The notes beneath the pieces are model-generated. The model worked only from the letters and a program-made list of their open reading frames with translations, ran no database searches and was not told where the DNA came from. From NCBI GenBank assembly GCA_045596385.1, contig JAZOCC010000021.1:1-64000 (forward strand): 64,000 nt of DNA, written 5' to 3'. Positions 39,634 to 49,000 of this stretch are shown piece by piece (position 1 is the stretch's first letter; each line of letters begins with the position of its first letter). Origin of the DNA: SIG307 sp045596385 (GTDB lineage Bacteria > Bacillota > Clostridia > Lachnospirales > Lachnospiraceae). Made by a program: the position numbers and the translations under genes.

Positions 39634-41271
39634 ATGGCAAAAGGAAATAAAAGGACCATATACCTCGGCTTGGATTACACCGATTTTACGGGAGGAGCAG
39701 CTGAGGTCAATCGGAAGATGGCCAATTTAGATGCTGCATTTAAACTGGCCCAGGAACAGGCAAGGAATTATGGTACCGAAACGGATCAGCTGGCAGTTAA
39801 GCAGGATTATTTGGGACAGAAGATAGCTTTGCAGGCTCAGAAGGTCGAAGCGGCCAAAAAGGCATATGAGGAAGCGACAAAGTCACAGAAGACAACTGCG
39901 AAGCAGCTTGATGCGTTGCAAAAGAGTCTGCTACAGGAAGAGACAGCACTTGAGAAATTAAACGGGCAGCTGGCAACAGCCAATAAAGAGACAGAGTCCT
40001 TTGGAGATGAAATTCGTGGACTTGCGTCTTCGCTCGGATTAGAGGTTAGCCCGGCACTGGAGGCTTTTGCTTCGAAGTTCGACGGTATCAGTAAGGAATT
40101 AGGAAATTCTATAATCCTGATTGGGGGTATCGTATCGAGCCTGTCTTCATTTGCGATAGAGGCAGCAGGAACAGCGGATGAACTTCTCACGTTATCCAAA
40201 GTAACGGGGCTGAGTACGGATGAACTCCAGAAGTTCCAGTATGCGTCAAAGTTCCTGGATGTTTCCGTAGAATCCATGTCGGATGCATTAAAGGAATTGA
40301 CCAATAAGATGTACGATGCAAAGAACGGCGGTTCTGAGGCGCGAGAGGCTTTCAGAAAGCTTCATTTGTCTATCAAAGACGGTAACGGGCAGATGAAGGA
40401 TGCCAACGAGGTGTTTTATGAGGCGATTGACGCACTGGGACGGATAAAGAATCAGACGGAGCGGGATGCAATTGCTATGAAGCTGTTCGGAGAGTCTGCC
40501 CGAAACCTGAACCCACTCATTGAAGCCGGTTCGGAAAAGCTTCGTCAACTTGGAATCGAGGCGGAATCATTAGGTGTTGTAATGGGAGAGGAGTCCATTC
40601 ACAAACTCGGTCAGTTGCAGGATGCAATGGATAAGTTCGATGCGACATCGGAGAGCCTGAAGAACAACCTAGCACTGGCCCTGCTTCCGATACTGACAAA
40701 GTTGTTTGAGGTAATCGGAGCAATCCCGGTACCGGTACTCCAGACAATCGTAACGATAGCGACGGTGGCGGTAACAATTGTTTCTGTCGTAAAAGCGATA
40801 AAGTCGATGACCGAAACGGCCAGTGGTATTTCAAAGTTCTTCTCTAAGTTTGATACATCGGCAGTGAAGACAACGGCTATTGTACTCGGTATTGTTGCGG
40901 CTTTGGTAGCACTTGCTACCGTACTTGCAATTATTGCAGGAAAAGGTGGAGAGATAGAGCAGTCAATGAAGGCGGTAACTTCTTCCATGACGGATATAAC
41001 CGGCAGTGTAAATCAGGCGAAAAGCGGAGTGTATCAAACTGCATATCACGCCTCCGGCACCACGAATTTCCGTGGCGGTCGCACATGGGTTGGCGAAGCC
41101 GGTCCAGAGATTGTGGAGCTCCCAAAGGGTACCAAAATTCACAGCAACGAAGAGAGTATGGGCGGTACCGTGAACAATTACTATATGACAGTGAGCCTTC
41201 GGGGAATGAAGGAGTTCATGGAAATGAAGGAATATTTTGACCGTCGCCGGTTAGAAGAGAGGAGAGCATAA
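39634..41271 (+). CDS. Tail tape measure protein
   Basis: A 545-residue protein. Residues about 20-130 form coiled coil (AQKVEAAKKAYEEATKSQKTT), 165-330 a helical region including DELLTLSKVTGLSTDELQKFQ, hydrophobic helices lie near 345-390 and 410-435, and the C-terminus has the typical GGRTWVGEAGPEIVELPKGTKI. The gene is short for a tape measure, so by the usual rule of thumb (about 0.15 nm per residue) the tail should be near 80 nm. It overlaps the next gene by one base. Confidence 0.88.
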   Translation: MAKGNKRTIYLGLDYTDFTGGAAEVNRKMANLDAAFKLAQEQARNYGTETDQLAVKQDYLGQKIALQAQKVEAAKKAYEEATKSQKTTAKQLDALQKSLLQEETALEKLNGQLATANKETESFGDEIRGLASSLGLEVSPALEAFASKFDGISKELGNSIILIGGIVSSLSSFAIEAAGTADELLTLSKVTGLSTDELQKFQYASKFLDVSVESMSDALKELTNKMYDAKNGGSEAREAFRKLHLSIKDGNGQMKDANEVFYEAIDALGRIKNQTERDAIAMKLFGESARNLNPLIEAGSEKLRQLGIEAESLGVVMGEESIHKLGQLQDAMDKFDATSESLKNNLALALLPILTKLFEVIGAIPVPVLQTIVTIATVAVTIVSVVKAIKSMTETASGISKFFSKFDTSAVKTTAIVLGIVAALVALATVLAIIAGKGGEIEQSMKAVTSSMTDITGSVNQAKSGVYQTAYHASGTTNFRGGRTWVGEAGPEIVELPKGTKIHSNEESMGGTVNNYYMTVSLRGMKEFMEMKEYFDRRRLEERRA

Positions 41272-42965
41272 TGAGTACAGTTCAAATCGGAGTATCCCAT
41301 GATGGGTGGATATCTCAGTATAGGCCGGATACAGTGTTATCGGGAGCAAAGCTGTATAGTGCATCCCCATTTTATCTTAACATCGGAAACGGTTCAAATG
41401 TAACAGCATATCTACAGTTTGAAGTGCCGAAAGCAGTGCTTCTCAAGAAAATAACGAGAGCAACACTGTACTATTATGTTAATGATGATTATTTTGGAGT
41501 AGCGTACGGGAATCTCGATGTGGCATACAATCCATTTTTGATAGGGTCACTGGAAGGGGTTACGTATAATACGGTAAATCATTACACGGTAGGAGAGGCA
41601 AAGGTTGTAAACAGAAGACTGGACCGACCACAATGGATTTCAGAGGATGTCACGGACATTTTTCAGAACAATATTGTGAATGGAATTTTTGCTGTCCTGG
41701 TATCTTGCGGTTTGCTGAGTTCGGCAGACAAGTATGTTACGTATCTTGGAGGAAAGAGTGGAAACAATGCCTCTTACATGGTTGTGGAGTATGAGGAGGT
41801 GGAACAGCTTCCACCGACAGTAAGTTATCCTTCCGGAGTATACGTTAGGGAAGGGGAGCCGGTAACCTTTTCATGGATTTACAATTCGCTCACCCAGGCA
41901 ACACAGGCAGGTGCCACAATTCAGTGGAGAGTGAAGGGGACGACGGATTGGAATACAATATCGGTTGATTCAGAAGCACATTACTACATATCCGATGCGA
42001 TTTTCCCGCAAGGAACGATTGAGTGGAGAGTGTGTGTGACAAACTCCATTGATGAAACGTCTGCATACAGTGAGAGTGCGGAATTTACAGTACAGGGAAA
42101 GCCTACGACTCCGATTTTTATGGATGTAGAGAATAAATGTCTGCCGTGTATCAGATGGAATGCAGCTGACCAGTGTGCGTATGAGATTGAACTTGTACAT
42201 GCCGGAACGAAGATGGTACATGAGACAGTGTATTCTTGTGATTCCGAGTACCGGCCGCAGGCATTTTTAAACGGTACCTATACGGTAACGCTTCGCACCA
42301 GGAACAGTATTGATTTGTGGAGTGATAAGGCGAGCAAGACCTTTGTGATTAATCCGCCGGTACCTGCCGTACCGGAGGTGACAATGCGTCAGGACGGTGC
42401 AAGGATTATACTTGATGTGGAGCATGAAGAGGGAACGAAGGTTGCGATTATTCGAAACGGAGAAGTTATCGCAATTACAAGTGAGTCCTCGTATGAAGAT
42501 AATACGATTTTGAGTGGAGTTGAGTACGAGTACAAGGTAAGGGCATATTCGGACGGATATGCGGATTCTGCGACGTTTTCAGGGCTAGCGTATTATGATG
42601 GGTTCATTCTGAAGGGAGAGGAAAAAGAAGTGAACTGCACCGTCAGTGAGCAGAAATTCCTTAATCTATCAATACAGGATGAACAGGAAGCAGAGCTTAT
42701 TCACTACGAAGGAAGGGCATTTCCTGTACTGGAAGCAGGAAATTCCAAAAGGATTGTTATCACCCGTACGGTTATAGTGACGGATGAGCAGTATCGTGAC
42801 CTGTTAGAGATAAGCAAGGCGCCGGCGCATTATCGGGATAAGGAGGGAAACGGGTTTGCATGTGCAGTGTCAATCGGTTCCTGCAACCGCTATATGGGAA
42901 TGAGGTACAGTCTGACACTTACGATGACCCGGATAGATGCAGAGGAGGTGCTGCTGAATGAATAG
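41271..42965 (+). CDS. Distal tail/baseplate protein with fibronectin-like domains
   Basis: A 564-residue beta-rich protein. The N-terminal region (about 1-175, WISQYRPDTVLSGAKLYSASPF) resembles a DNRLRE/structural domain; the middle has fibronectin type III-like repeats (about 178-280, 280-365 and 365-445), and the C-terminal part (about 450-564) may be the distal-tail connection. Placed immediately after the tape measure. Its exact role, Dit-like or extended fibre, is inferred from position. Confidence 0.6.
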   Translation: MSTVQIGVSHDGWISQYRPDTVLSGAKLYSASPFYLNIGNGSNVTAYLQFEVPKAVLLKKITRATLYYYVNDDYFGVAYGNLDVAYNPFLIGSLEGVTYNTVNHYTVGEAKVVNRRLDRPQWISEDVTDIFQNNIVNGIFAVLVSCGLLSSADKYVTYLGGKSGNNASYMVVEYEEVEQLPPTVSYPSGVYVREGEPVTFSWIYNSLTQATQAGATIQWRVKGTTDWNTISVDSEAHYYISDAIFPQGTIEWRVCVTNSIDETSAYSESAEFTVQGKPTTPIFMDVENKCLPCIRWNAADQCAYEIELVHAGTKMVHETVYSCDSEYRPQAFLNGTYTVTLRTRNSIDLWSDKASKTFVINPPVPAVPEVTMRQDGARIILDVEHEEGTKVAIIRNGEVIAITSESSYEDNTILSGVEYEYKVRAYSDGYADSATFSGLAYYDGFILKGEEKEVNCTVSEQKFLNLSIQDEQEAELIHYEGRAFPVLEAGNSKRIVITRTVIVTDEQYRDLLEISKAPAHYRDKEGNGFACAVSIGSCNRYMGMRYSLTLTMTRIDAEEVLLNE

Positions 42966-44049
42966 CCTTGAAAATTCGTTCTATACAGCGGCACAGATGG
43001 CGCGGTTGCTGAAAGGCAACCGCAAGATTGGATTTCGCTACGAGCTGTTGAACAAGAACGACAAACCGATAGGGAAAGTTACGGCCAGCGGGTATATTGA
43101 TTTCAACTCGGCAGCGGACATAAAGAGAGTGGCATCGCTCCAGATTAAGGAGGCAAAGGACATCGATTTCCTGACGGACAGGGTCAAGCCTTATATGCTG
43201 ATATATACCAAGAAAGGAACGGTGGAGTATCCGCTTGGGGTATTTATGATGGACAGTCCGACCCGGTTAAGTGAAGGGACGGGAATTACCCGGAGTGTGG
43301 AGTGCTACGACAAAACAATCATCCTTAGGGATGACAAACTGACGGCACGAACACTGTTCGCAAAAGGAACACTGTATACGGCGGCGATTGACACGATGAT
43401 TGCCTCCGCCGGCATAACGTACTATCGTGTGGAGCCGTCGGAGAAACAGCTTCGGCAGGATTTAGAGTTTGAACCAGGAACCTCGAAGCTGCAGGTGATA
43501 AACACCTTGGCAGCGGCCATTAATTACAATGATGTATATGTGGATTCCTCCGGCTGTGTAATCGTAAAAGCTTATACGAATCCTGAAGCGCGAACGGTAG
43601 AATTTGTTTATGCTACGGACAAGAACAGCGTTGTACTTCCGAGGGCGGAAGAGACGCAGGATCTTTTTAATATACCGAATAAGATTGTTCGGTGGTTGGA
43701 GACTCCGGAGCTGGAGTGTATTGTGGCTATGGCGGAGAATACAGACCCGACAAATAAACTGTCGATTGTGAACCGGGGCCGGACTATTGTGGATGCGGAA
43801 TCGGTAAGTGATATTGCAGACCGAGCGACGCTGGAAGCCTACGTTGCGAGGTTGGCAGCGGAGGCGAAGATATATCAAACGGTAACGATATCGACGGCGT
43901 TAATGCCGCATCATGAATTTTTAGACTGCCTGTATATTGTGAATGATAAGCTTGGTGTATCGGGAAAGTATATTGAACAATCCTGGAACATGGAACTGAC
44001 AGCAGGCGGAGCAATGCGGCATGTATGCAAAAGGACGGTGAGCGGATAA
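42958..44049 (+). CDS. Baseplate hub/tail-associated protein
   Basis: A 363-residue protein, KIGFRYELLNKNDKPIGKVTASGYIDFNSAADIKRVASLQI near the start and TSKLQVINTLAAAINYNDVYVDSSGCVIV in the middle; this resembles phage hub (gp27/Tal-like) proteins around the tail tip. Starts 8 bases inside the previous gene and ends sharing TAATG with the next. Function by position and pattern. Confidence 0.65.
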   Translation: MNSLENSFYTAAQMARLLKGNRKIGFRYELLNKNDKPIGKVTASGYIDFNSAADIKRVASLQIKEAKDIDFLTDRVKPYMLIYTKKGTVEYPLGVFMMDSPTRLSEGTGITRSVECYDKTIILRDDKLTARTLFAKGTLYTAAIDTMIASAGITYYRVEPSEKQLRQDLEFEPGTSKLQVINTLAAAINYNDVYVDSSGCVIVKAYTNPEARTVEFVYATDKNSVVLPRAEETQDLFNIPNKIVRWLETPELECIVAMAENTDPTNKLSIVNRGRTIVDAESVSDIADRATLEAYVARLAAEAKIYQTVTISTALMPHHEFLDCLYIVNDKLGVSGKYIEQSWNMELTAGGAMRHVCKRTVSG

Positions 44050-45371
44050 TGGATGTAAGACTTGCAAGGGTAACAAATGTCGGAGAGGATGGACAGGCTA
44101 CGGTGACTTTTTACGGGGACAATACACCCTCCGCAAAAAAGTATCCTTATATCCGGAATTTTATGCCGGAAAAAGATGATACGGTAGTTATGTTAAAGCA
44201 AGGCAACACCTACGTTATTATGGGGGCGGTTGTAACCGGGGAGATGGTGCTGCAGTTTGCACGTACAGACCATGATCATGCGGAAACATATGCGGAAAAG
44301 AAACATGAACATACCGAGTTAATTAATCAGGAAAAGGGCGTACAGCTGACGGAGGCCGGAGAGTTAGTTCCGAAGAAGGGAACGGAAACCCTCGGAACCG
44401 AGGCGAAAGTGTTTGCAGCAGTCTACGGAACCACGGTTGTGGCCATCGATAAAGTTACAATCGGAGAAATCGATGTAACAGAGGAGTTACTGGAGGAGCT
44501 ACAGAGACAGACTGTATTATATTCCGATACGTATGCGAACCGAAATATATCCTTTAAAGAGAGCGCACTTTTACCGGATGAAAACGGAACGGTTTCCTTC
44601 GGATCGTCAACAAAGAAATACAAAGAAGGACATTTTAATACGGTGTATATCGGCGGGACGGCTGTAAACGCGACATTTCTTACGGGTCTGCAATCGGAAT
44701 TGCAGTCGAGTACATCCAGTGTGAGGAAAGTAAGCTTTAGCGGGGCGGAGATTTTGCCGGATACCGGCGAAGTGATATCGTTAGGAAGCTCGGGGAAGAG
44801 CTTTAAAGACGGCTATTTTAAGACTCTATACGTCGGAGGAACGACGGTGACGGCTGCCTTGCTTGCAGCGCTACAGAGCCCGTCCACATTGCAGTCGAGT
44901 ACGGTTGCCACGCGAAAGGTAAACTTTACAGGCTCCGCCCTTTTGCCGGATATAACAGGGGCGATATCCCTCGGTAATTCGTCCAAAAAGTACAAAGAGG
45001 GGCACTTTGATAACGTGTACATAAACGGAACGGCAGTATCGACATCGGATAAGCGGAAAAAGAAGTTTATTAAGAATCTTCCGGAGAAGTATGTCGAGTT
45101 TTTCAGAAAACTGCGTCCGGTGATATTTAAGTACAAGAACGGTACCAGCGGACGTTACCATGCGGGATTTATTGCTCAGGAAGTGGAAAAAGCAATGATA
45201 GAAGGAGGGGTGACGCCTGAAGAGTTCGGAGGCCTAGTTGTTCAAACGGATGGGAAATACGGGCTGCGATACGAAGAGTTTGTTGCGATACAAACGAAAA
45301 TGATTCAGGAACTGTATGAGAAGGTAGAGAATTTAGAAAGGACGGTGAGGGAACTTGACGCGAGAAATTAA
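44049..45371 (+). CDS. Tail fibre protein with C-terminal S74-type self-cleaving chaperone domain
   Basis: A 440-residue protein. Residues 1-90 look like an OB-fold (gp5-like) hub domain (DVRLARVTNVGEDGQATVTF). The middle has three repeats of about 60 residues, each with LPD-x-G-x-(V/I)-S(F/L)G-S-S-x-K-x-(Y/F)K(E/D)G-x-F. The end (about 335-440), TSDKRKKKFIKNLPEKYVEFFRKLRPVIFKY...HAGFIAQEVEKAM, is an S74-type intramolecular chaperone that helps trimer folding and cuts itself off; Ser and Lys of the dyad fit TSDKRKKK. Start overlaps the previous stop (TAATG). Confidence 0.8.
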   Translation: MDVRLARVTNVGEDGQATVTFYGDNTPSAKKYPYIRNFMPEKDDTVVMLKQGNTYVIMGAVVTGEMVLQFARTDHDHAETYAEKKHEHTELINQEKGVQLTEAGELVPKKGTETLGTEAKVFAAVYGTTVVAIDKVTIGEIDVTEELLEELQRQTVLYSDTYANRNISFKESALLPDENGTVSFGSSTKKYKEGHFNTVYIGGTAVNATFLTGLQSELQSSTSSVRKVSFSGAEILPDTGEVISLGSSGKSFKDGYFKTLYVGGTTVTAALLAALQSPSTLQSSTVATRKVNFTGSALLPDITGAISLGNSSKKYKEGHFDNVYINGTAVSTSDKRKKKFIKNLPEKYVEFFRKLRPVIFKYKNGTSGRYHAGFIAQEVEKAMIEGGVTPEEFGGLVVQTDGKYGLRYEEFVAIQTKMIQELYEKVENLERTVRELDARN

Positions 45372-46956
45372 CATTCGTTTAAATGCGAATCGCGCAAAAG
45401 TAGTACATACCGGTTACAAGTTTGCATCCGGAGACAAAGGTATCGTGTTTAAAATTGCAGTGGAGGAGCTGGAAACAGCCGGAACTACCGCAAAGATTGT
45501 CTTCAAACGCAGTAACGGAACATCCGTTGAGGCAAGTGTTGAAGGTGAGGATGGTATTTATAGTTACACGACACTCGGAAATGAGTTCGCAGTAATCGGG
45601 CTTGTAGTTGCAGACGTGAAGTTTTACGAAGAAGGAAAAAGAATATCGACATGCACCTTTGATTTTGGTGTGACATCGGATACGATGGACGGCATCGGTA
45701 CCGGAGCCGGTGGTTACTCCGATACGTTGGAAACGATGAAAGAATCCATGGAACAGACGGAAGAGGACATGGCGCAGCTTGATGCACAGCTTAAAGAAAT
45801 GTACGAAACGTATGCAGCCGCATTCGGAACTACGGGCACATTAAATCCTAGAGGAACCTATAATGCGAGTACTGCGTATAAGGTGCGTGATTTGGTAACG
45901 TACAATGAAGAGGCCTATATCTGCATGAAAAATTGCACTGGTGCAACACCAAGCAGAGCGTCGCAGTATTGGATGTATTTTGGAGTTACAACGAGAGAGG
46001 CAAGAAACCTTGTACCGTTTCCGTATTATGAAAAAGCGGGAACGGAAAGTGGAATCACATGGACTGTTAATTCTGACGGGACCATCAGAGTAAAAGGAAC
46101 GGCAACAGCAAATGCAAGTTTCACAATCAGAGCAACATCGGAAAATTGGACTATAAAGAAAGGCACATACACATTGGGTGGCTGTCCTATGGGTGGTAGC
46201 TTCACCGGGTACCGTTTACAGCTTGCAAGATTCATAGATGGCACGCTGACAAGTTATGCAAACGATTACGGAAACGGAGTTACTTTTGAAATAACGGATG
46301 ATTTTCCGTTGTTGTTACAGTTTGTTGTTGCAAGTGGCGTCACCATTGATGCAATTGTTGAACCGATGTTGGAGAGCGGAAGTGTGAAGCATCCCTTTGT
46401 CCCATACTATTTTGGATGTGCAGAAAACGCAGATAAGCTAGATGGCTATGATAGCTCAGATTTCTTAAAGACTAACGAAAATGGCGGTACAGTTTCATTT
46501 AATGATTATATAGGCTTTAAGGTCAAGAGAAAAACTGATACGGATAGTGCTGGTGTAGGTATTACGTTCTCTAACAATAAAGGCATGGTCGGTATGATGG
46601 GCTTTAAAAATCGCAAACTTACACGAACTGATGTAAGTACATGGGCTGAGTATGAGGTCTTTGATAAAGGCAACAAGCCGAGCGGTACATACACAGGCGA
46701 TGGGACCGAAAGAACAGTCGCTGTTGCCGAACCAGGTAAAACAATCGGAAGCATTCTTCACATTGAAACTGAACGTGGTTTTGGTTTTGTTTGCTCCACT
46801 GGCGGAGTCTATTATGGACCGGAAACATCTGAACGGCATGAACATTTTGATTCGGAGGAACTTAATTATAATGATGGAAGTTTGTATGTGCAACAGGGAG
46901 CAGCATCGAGCAGATTCAATCAAACGGGAGAACAATATAAGTACAACCTGTTGTAA
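45355..46956 (+). CDS. Receptor-binding/baseplate protein with BppU-like N-terminus
   Basis: A 533-residue protein (TTG start overlapping the previous gene by 17 bases). Residues 1-115 match the BppU-like N-terminal domain (MTREINIRLNANRAKVVHTGYKF), followed by a coiled coil (about 125-150), a chitin-binding-like segment (about 165-205, YNASTAYKVRDLVTYNEEAYIC...YW) and a long beta-rich C-terminal part likely to recognise the cell surface. It carries the fourth TTGCA palindrome. Confidence 0.7.
   Translation: MTREINIRLNANRAKVVHTGYKFASGDKGIVFKIAVEELETAGTTAKIVFKRSNGTSVEASVEGEDGIYSYTTLGNEFAVIGLVVADVKFYEEGKRISTCTFDFGVTSDTMDGIGTGAGGYSDTLETMKESMEQTEEDMAQLDAQLKEMYETYAAAFGTTGTLNPRGTYNASTAYKVRDLVTYNEEAYICMKNCTGATPSRASQYWMYFGVTTREARNLVPFPYYEKAGTESGITWTVNSDGTIRVKGTATANASFTIRATSENWTIKKGTYTLGGCPMGGSFTGYRLQLARFIDGTLTSYANDYGNGVTFEITDDFPLLLQFVVASGVTIDAIVEPMLESGSVKHPFVPYYFGCAENADKLDGYDSSDFLKTNENGGTVSFNDYIGFKVKRKTDTDSAGVGITFSNNKGMVGMMGFKNRKLTRTDVSTWAEYEVFDKGNKPSGTYTGDGTERTVAVAEPGKTIGSILHIETERGFGFVCSTGGVYYGPETSERHEHFDSEELNYNDGSLYVQQGAASSRFNQTGEQYKYNLL
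45933..45946. repeat. TTGCACTGGTGCAA palindrome, copy 4 (one mismatch)
   Basis: TTGCACTGGTGCAA differs from the other copies by C to T at position 7. It codes Cys-Thr-Gly-Ala-Thr in the receptor-binding gene. Confidence 0.75.
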
Positions 46957-46970
46957 AGGAGGGAAAAGTC

Positions 46971-47339
46971 GTGGATGAAATTTTTAAGGAAAACTTAGAG
47001 AATGACAGGAAAGATATTCCGGAAGGTGGAGTGATTACCGAACCTCCGCAAAGAGAAAATCCTCTTTGTTTCATTTCAAAGGAAAAAAGAGGCGAATATT
47101 TGGTGCATGACATTCAGACGAACAGCGGATGGAATGAAAATCCGTATGGTGAAGATTATGCAATCGTGCCGGATGAAATGGTGCCGGATATCAAGGCAAC
47201 CAAGGGATTCTGTGATATCGTGCTTTCCGAGGACGGAACAGAGGTTGTGGAGTTTACCGCAAGGGAGATTCCGGAGATTCAGAAACCGGAACCGGAACCG
47301 ACAACTGATGACATTATCAATGCGCTTTTGGGGGTGTAG
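46971..47339 (+). CDS. Hypothetical late phage protein
   Basis: A 122-residue acidic protein (GTG start, AAAGGAGGGAAAAGTC upstream) with a Pro/Glu-rich tail (EIQKPEPEPTTDDIINALLGV). Such small tail-end proteins are common between fibre and holin genes in clostridial phages. Function unknown. Confidence 0.6.
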   Translation: MDEIFKENLENDRKDIPEGGVITEPPQRENPLCFISKEKRGEYLVHDIQTNSGWNENPYGEDYAIVPDEMVPDIKATKGFCDIVLSEDGTEVVEFTAREIPEIQKPEPEPTTDDIINALLGV

Positions 47340-47342
47340 AAC

Positions 47343-47774
47343 ATGAAGAAATTACAGATGGCAGAACAACTTAGAAGGGCATTGCAGATGTTCGTGCAGT
47401 CCTTATCCGATGAAGAAGCAATGGAAGTCGCAACTGTATTCCCGAAGTACGAAGTGGGGAAGACATATAAGAAGGGGGTAATTTTCACCTACGGAGAAAA
47501 CAGCGTTGGTGATCCTCAATTGTACCGTGTAGAACAACCTCACACTTCGCAAGCAGATTGGATTCCGAGTGATGACAAAAACAGAGCGTTATACACTCCG
47601 ATTGGACTTAACGATAATGGATATCCAATTTGGAGTAAGCCTACTGGCGCACATGACGCCTACAACGAAGGCGATATCGTGGATTATAACGGTACGTTGA
47701 AACGGTCTAAGATTAATGGCAACACCTATTCTCCGGATGAATACCCGGATGTATGGGAAGATGTTGTTGAGTAA
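47343..47774 (+). CDS. Tail-end protein with carbohydrate-binding-like domain
   Basis: A 143-residue protein. The N-terminal 45 residues are helical; about 85-143, WSKPTGAHDAYNEGDIVDYNGTLKRSKINGNTYSPDEYPDVWEDVVE, matches the chitin-binding-like (CBM5/12) fold found at tails of phage fibres. May help contact sugars on the host wall. Four bases after the previous stop. Confidence 0.65.
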   Translation: MKKLQMAEQLRRALQMFVQSLSDEEAMEVATVFPKYEVGKTYKKGVIFTYGENSVGDPQLYRVEQPHTSQADWIPSDDKNRALYTPIGLNDNGYPIWSKPTGAHDAYNEGDIVDYNGTLKRSKINGNTYSPDEYPDVWEDVVE

Positions 47775-47837
47775 AATCAAACGGGAAAGATATTACCATG
47801 ATGTGAAAGCTTTTTTGGAGAGCGGAAAGGAGAAATG

Positions 47838-48317
47838 ATGGTGGATACTATAATGGCAGCATTGAAAGCAAGCAAGATTATTGAACTGGTTGTGATTGCG
47901 GTAGTGATGGATACTATTTTTGGAGCGGGGAGAGCAGTTAAGGACCGGAGATTTAACAGCAGTGTGGGTATTGACGGAGCAATCCGTAAGATTTCTATGC
48001 TTATATCTCTGGTGTTTTTATCTATCGTAGATATGTTAATACATATTAATCTGATAGGATTTATCCCGGAAGCAGCAAGAAATTATTTGCCACAGAGTAT
48101 CAGCACGATTGGATTGGCAGAGTTCTTTGGAATCCTATATCTGTGCTATGAAATTGTATCAATTCTTAAGAACATGGCATTGTGCGGATTGCCAGTGAAA
48201 AAATTATGGGAAGCTGTACATAAGTTTCTGGGAAAATACACAGAAGAATTGCCGGACACGGAGGGACAAAGAGCTGAGCTCGGAAGCGAGGAGGACGAAA
48301 ATGAAGGGAAAGATTAG
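47838..48317 (+). CDS. Phage holin, TcdE/Cph1-type
   Basis: A 159-residue membrane protein with hydrophobic helices near 13-35, 55-78 and 90-115 and a charged C-terminal tail, the layout of the toxin-secretion/phage lysis holin family. It would make pores that let the lysin reach the wall. Start at 47838 is preferred over 47835 because the GGAG is then 5 bases upstream. It overlaps the endolysin gene by 17 bases. Confidence 0.8.
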   Translation: MVDTIMAALKASKIIELVVIAVVMDTIFGAGRAVKDRRFNSSVGIDGAIRKISMLISLVFLSIVDMLIHINLIGFIPEAARNYLPQSISTIGLAEFFGILYLCYEIVSILKNMALCGLPVKKLWEAVHKFLGKYTEELPDTEGQRAELGSEEDENEGKD

Positions 48318-48966
48318 TGCAGCCGGTATCATCAGATATTGTAAGGTAATGTGCCTGGCGTGTGTAGTGTATCTTTGGGGAGCTAATGTAGAAGTCATTA
48401 CTAAAGAGCTTTTCGAAGGACTTAAGAAGAGGCATGGTGCCAAGAACTACGCTGACATACGTTTTGAAAACGTGGAAGGAAGGCTTGGTGCCGACTGCAG
48501 TGGCTTTTTGTACCCTCTTTCGGGTTCAGATGATACGGCGGCAGGTTATTATTCCAAGTGCCCGGATAGAGGAAAGATATCGGGAATGCCGAGGGATAAG
48601 GTATGCTTGATTTTCCGAAAACAAGGTGGTAAGATTGTACATGTGGCAATCTATGCAGGTGACGGCACATTATACGAGATGTGGGACGGATGCGAGCACA
48701 GGGATTTTGTTGAGAGTGAGTGGACGCACTACGGTATCCCGGATTGGATTGAGCCGCAAACAGACAAATTGGTAGTCGGAGGTACCGTCACGATTGCGAA
48801 GGCGTTGAAAGTCTACTATAATGCGCAGGATGCGAAAGCGGGCAAGAATGCGCTGAAGAAAAAGTATTCGGCCGGTGTATATTACGTATACAAGATTGAC
48901 CCGATTACCGGCGCCGTGAATATCACGAAGGATAAGGACGAGCCGGGAGCCTGGGTAATGCTTTAA
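48301..48966 (+). CDS. NlpC/P60-like endolysin
   Basis: A 221-residue peptidoglycan endopeptidase. The N-terminal region (about 15-150) is an NlpC/P60-type fold: catalytic Cys66 in RLGADCSGF and His114 in KIVHVAIYAGDGT. The C-terminal part (about 165-221, LKVYYNAQDAKAG...YYVYKIDPITGAVNITKD) is probably a wall-binding domain. It pairs with the holin upstream to lyse the host. Its stop lies 10 bases before the phage arm of attR. GAGGACGAAA precedes the start. Confidence 0.85.
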   Translation: MKGKISAAGIIRYCKVMCLACVVYLWGANVEVITKELFEGLKKRHGAKNYADIRFENVEGRLGADCSGFLYPLSGSDDTAAGYYSKCPDRGKISGMPRDKVCLIFRKQGGKIVHVAIYAGDGTLYEMWDGCEHRDFVESEWTHYGIPDWIEPQTDKLVVGGTVTIAKALKVYYNAQDAKAGKNALKKKYSAGVYYVYKIDPITGAVNITKDKDEPGAWVML

Positions 48967-48975
48967 AACACATAC

Positions 48976-49000
48976 GACTTGCGTGGGGCTATACGTACGG
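48976..49000 (+). other. attR of the prophage
   Basis: Phage arm GACTTGCGTGGGG (48976-48988), then CTAT and the core ACGTA (48993-48997), then host sleL codons. The arm is the exact inverse of the attL arm. Confidence 0.85.

Larger units (their letters stand above)
16286..48994 (+). mobile_element. HK97-type siphophage prophage, about 32.7 kb, inserted in sleL
   Basis: Boundaries come from the split host gene: 15429-16286 joined to 48996-49433 gives one uninterrupted frame, and the junctions share ACGTA. Inside is a full phage order: serine recombinase, lysogeny switch, replication and early genes, HNH-TerS-TerL, portal, protease, capsid, connectors, tail tube, chaperones with frameshift, tape measure, baseplate/fibres, holin, endolysin. 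No gene in these modules is visibly broken, so it may be inducible. The predicted attP joins 48976-48994 to 16286-16302 and is a 36-bp near palindrome with AC at its centre. Confidence 0.93.

Noticed and set aside
47761..47838. 25-codon ORF between the tail-end gene and holin
   Set aside because: It overlaps the upstream gene, its GGGAAG touches the ATG with no spacing, and no family was recognised; XkdX-like size and place only.
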